Shown here piece by piece: positions 62,491-64,000 of a stretch of 64,000 nucleotides of DNA. Below the pieces are notes generated by a model, which had not been told where the DNA came from, ran no database searches, and saw nothing but the letters and a program-made list of their open reading frames with translations. Position numbers and translations under genes: made by a program. Origin of the DNA: Verrucomicrobiota bacterium JB023 (GTDB lineage: Bacteria; Verrucomicrobiota; Verrucomicrobiia; Verrucomicrobiales; Akkermansiaceae); NCBI GenBank assembly GCA_030673895.1, contig JAUTCR010000017.1, positions 62,001 through 126,000 of the forward strand. The letters run 5' to 3'. Position 1 is the first letter of the stretch; every line of letters begins with the position of its first letter.

Positions 62491-63039
62491 ATGGGTGCGC
62501 GGAAGGAAGAGATGAGCGCGATTGCACGAGACGAGTTCGTCGCCCGGGCCCTTGATCGATACGAGGCCCCGCTGATTGGCTATGCAGCGGGCATCGTCCG
62601 GGACCCGGAGCGAGCGCGAGACGTCGTGCAAGACACCTTCATCCGCCTCTATCAGCAAGATATTGAGAAAGTCCGCAAGGGCCTGAAGACTTGGCTCTAT
62701 ACGGTATGCCGGAATCGAGCCCTCGATGTCCTTCGCAAGGAAGGACGGGCCGTTGTCAGCGATGAGGAAAAGTTCGCCCACTACGAGGCCGAGGGCCTCT
62801 CGCCCCGCGCTGTCGCCGACAAGGAGGAGCGCCTCGTCCAAGTCGTCGAATGCCTTGACCGCCTCTCCGCCAACCAACGCGAGGTCATCCAGCTGAAATT
62901 TCAGCAAGGCCTCAGCTACAAGGAAATCGAGAAAGTGACCGGTCTCACCTCCGGGAACATTGGCTTCCTCATCCACACCGGACTCAAACGCATGCGCAGT
63001 CTTCTCCCCGCCGACCTTTTGGAAAATTTGGAACAATGA
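62491..63039 (+). CDS. ECF-type RNA polymerase sigma factor
   Basis: 182 residues. Region 2 is seen in RDPERARDVVQDTFIRLYQQ and region 4 in SANQREVIQLKFQQGLSYKEI followed by TSGNIGFLIHTGLKRMR. The last four bases (ATGA) overlap the start of the next gene, whose N-terminus looks like an anti-sigma domain, the standard arrangement for ECF pairs. It is 99 bases downstream of mqo. Targets are unknown. It is not closely similar to the sigma factor at 10341, which lacks an anti-sigma neighbour. Confidence 0.95.
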   Translation: MGARKEEMSAIARDEFVARALDRYEAPLIGYAAGIVRDPERARDVVQDTFIRLYQQDIEKVRKGLKTWLYTVCRNRALDVLRKEGRAVVSDEEKFAHYEAEGLSPRAVADKEERLVQVVECLDRLSANQREVIQLKFQQGLSYKEIEKVTGLTSGNIGFLIHTGLKRMRSLLPADLLENLEQ

Positions 63040-64000
63040 AACGACTCCGCCCCGACGATCCCCGAGTCACCAGCTACGCGCTGGGTGAACTCCAGCCCCG
63101 TGAGGCTCGTATCGTTGAAGAAAATCTACAGAACGACCCCAGCCTCGCTGACGAGATGACCAAGACACAGGCGCTCGGCCGCATCCTTTGTGCCGCCTAC
63201 GAGAAGCAGGGTCTGAGCCTTCATCCTGTCCAACGGGAAGTTATCCGGCGTGTGGGACGGGATCGCAAGGTCGTGGCACTGCGCTCCGCCCGCCGGCGGA
63301 ACGAATGGGTCCGGGGTGGTGCCATCACCTCGGCTGCCGTGGCGACTGTTGCCTTCGGTCTCTTCTTGCTCCACCGCATGCCTGTCGACCAAGAGCGGAT
63401 GCAATCCGCCGAAGTCGAGGAGCTCCAGATGGATGTCGTCCTCAGCCCCGCTGCAGTGACAGAGTGGGGTAACGAGACGATCAAGCCCTCCGACACCGCG
63501 ACCCCGCAACTTGCCCAGCTCGACCAAGGCAATGGCCAGACAGACGACGACAGCCTGAGGGAAGCAGCCCGCCAAGAGGCAACCGACCGCATCCTCCGCG
63601 ATCCCCAGCACTTCTTCGCCTCCGCGGAGCTGACCGCCCGTCGCCACAATCTCCCTTCAGCGGAATCCTTCGTCCCTCTCCAGGAGAATGAATACCTCTC
63701 CAGCAGTGACGCGCCCAGCACCGTGGTGCCCGTCATGGCTGGACGCACCAGCTTTGCCTGGGTCGAGCGCTTCCTGCGCGAGCAAGGCCAGTTGCCGCCG
63801 CGCGATGCCGTCCGCCTCGAGGAATTGGTGAACTACCCGGATTACAAGGAAGAAGCCGGCCGCCGCATCGGTGGCGTCGCCCTGACCACGGAACTCGTTC
63901 CTTGCCCGTGGAATCCCGATTCCCTCCTCCTCGGCATTCTCCTCCAACGTGAACCCGGCAGCGAGAAAGAGGAGAAGGTCTCCGTTCGTCTTGAAGTGAA
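63036..64000 (+). CDS. VWA-type protein with anti-sigma-like N-terminus, 3'-truncated
   Basis: The frame opens at the ATG overlapping the sigma stop and runs off the window after 321 residues. Residues 1-60 (VTSYALGELQPREARIVEE) resemble anti-sigma N-terminal regions. A membrane helix lies at about 93-111 (GGAITSAAVATVAFGLFLL). The visible external part has RTSFAWVERFLREQGQLPPR and ELVPCPWNPDSLLLGILLQ, the YfbK-type vWF-A N-terminal domain that normally precedes a VWA domain, which must lie beyond base 64000. It probably holds the sigma factor until an envelope signal arrives; that role is inferred. Confidence 0.88.
   Translation, partial: MKRLRPDDPRVTSYALGELQPREARIVEENLQNDPSLADEMTKTQALGRILCAAYEKQGLSLHPVQREVIRRVGRDRKVVALRSARRRNEWVRGGAITSAAVATVAFGLFLLHRMPVDQERMQSAEVEELQMDVVLSPAAVTEWGNETIKPSDTATPQLAQLDQGNGQTDDDSLREAARQEATDRILRDPQHFFASAELTARRHNLPSAESFVPLQENEYLSSSDAPSTVVPVMAGRTSFAWVERFLREQGQLPPRDAVRLEELVNYPDYKEEAGRRIGGVALTTELVPCPWNPDSLLLGILLQREPGSEKEEKVSVRLEV

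Overview
The window looks like chromosomal DNA from a Verrucomicrobiota bacterium, probably order Verrucomicrobiales. The signs are four exported proteins with PEP-CTERM tails, a giant prepilin-like protein of the Verru_Chthon cassette A type, a TIGR02597-like protein, eukaryote-like Ser/Thr kinases, a formylglycine-type sulfatase, a BlaI/M56 pair, and moderately GC-rich coding sequence that rarely uses Shine-Dalgarno sites. I found no rRNA, tRNA, CRISPR array, insertion sequence or prophage. Coding density is high. Only one gap exceeds 300 bases (20502-20970), and it holds short tandem repeats and REP-like hairpins.

Layout. 1-5.8 kb: end of a glycogen debranching enzyme and a GH1 beta-glucosidase (one operon), then ispF, a small unknown, an inositol-monophosphatase-type phosphatase and an L,D-transpeptidase lipoprotein. 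5.9-18.7 kb: an exported unknown, then a plus-strand series of Verru_Chthon A-like protein, ECF sigma factor and Ser/Thr kinase, followed by three exported proteins (a PEP-CTERM protein, a calcium-repeat protein and a sulfatase) that all carry the same unnamed beta-rich module. 18.8-30.6 kb: another exported beta protein, a SMUG1-type uracil-DNA glycosylase, a PEP-CTERM protein, a 1995-residue alpha-2-macroglobulin with an intact thioester motif, and a sialate O-acetylesterase. 30.6-35.4 kb: carB, a small unknown and asd. 35.4-41 kb: two exported paralogues with alternative C-termini, the TIGR02597-like protein, a glycosidase-glycosyltransferase fusion and a GDSL esterase with a PEP-CTERM tail. 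41-53 kb: lgt, an MCE/MlaD protein, nupC, a Ser/Thr kinase, M56/BlaI, rmlA and ftsK. 53-57.2 kb: a GalU-like protein with a degraded nucleotide loop, then a 1104-residue fusion of a GHMP sugar kinase and a UDP-sugar pyrophosphorylase. 57.2-64 kb: an ABCG-like transporter, a nitroreductase, malate:quinone oxidoreductase, and an ECF sigma factor co-translated with a VWA-type protein that runs off the window.

How it fits together. Core metabolism (isoprenoids, pyrimidine/arginine, the aspartate pathway, malate oxidation, lipoprotein maturation, chromosome segregation) is interleaved with a large cell-surface programme: exported adhesive or calcium-binding proteins, polysaccharide-modifying enzymes (sulfatase, acetylesterases, glycosidases) and nucleotide-sugar supply. 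Two design patterns stand out. First, homologous exported modules are joined either to a PEP-CTERM tail or to a recurring short C-terminal beta tail. Second, sigma factors overlap their likely regulator by 4 bases (sigma/kinase and sigma/VWA). The least familiar single gene is the kinase-pyrophosphorylase fusion, whose domain order is the reverse of the known FKP/FKGP enzymes.
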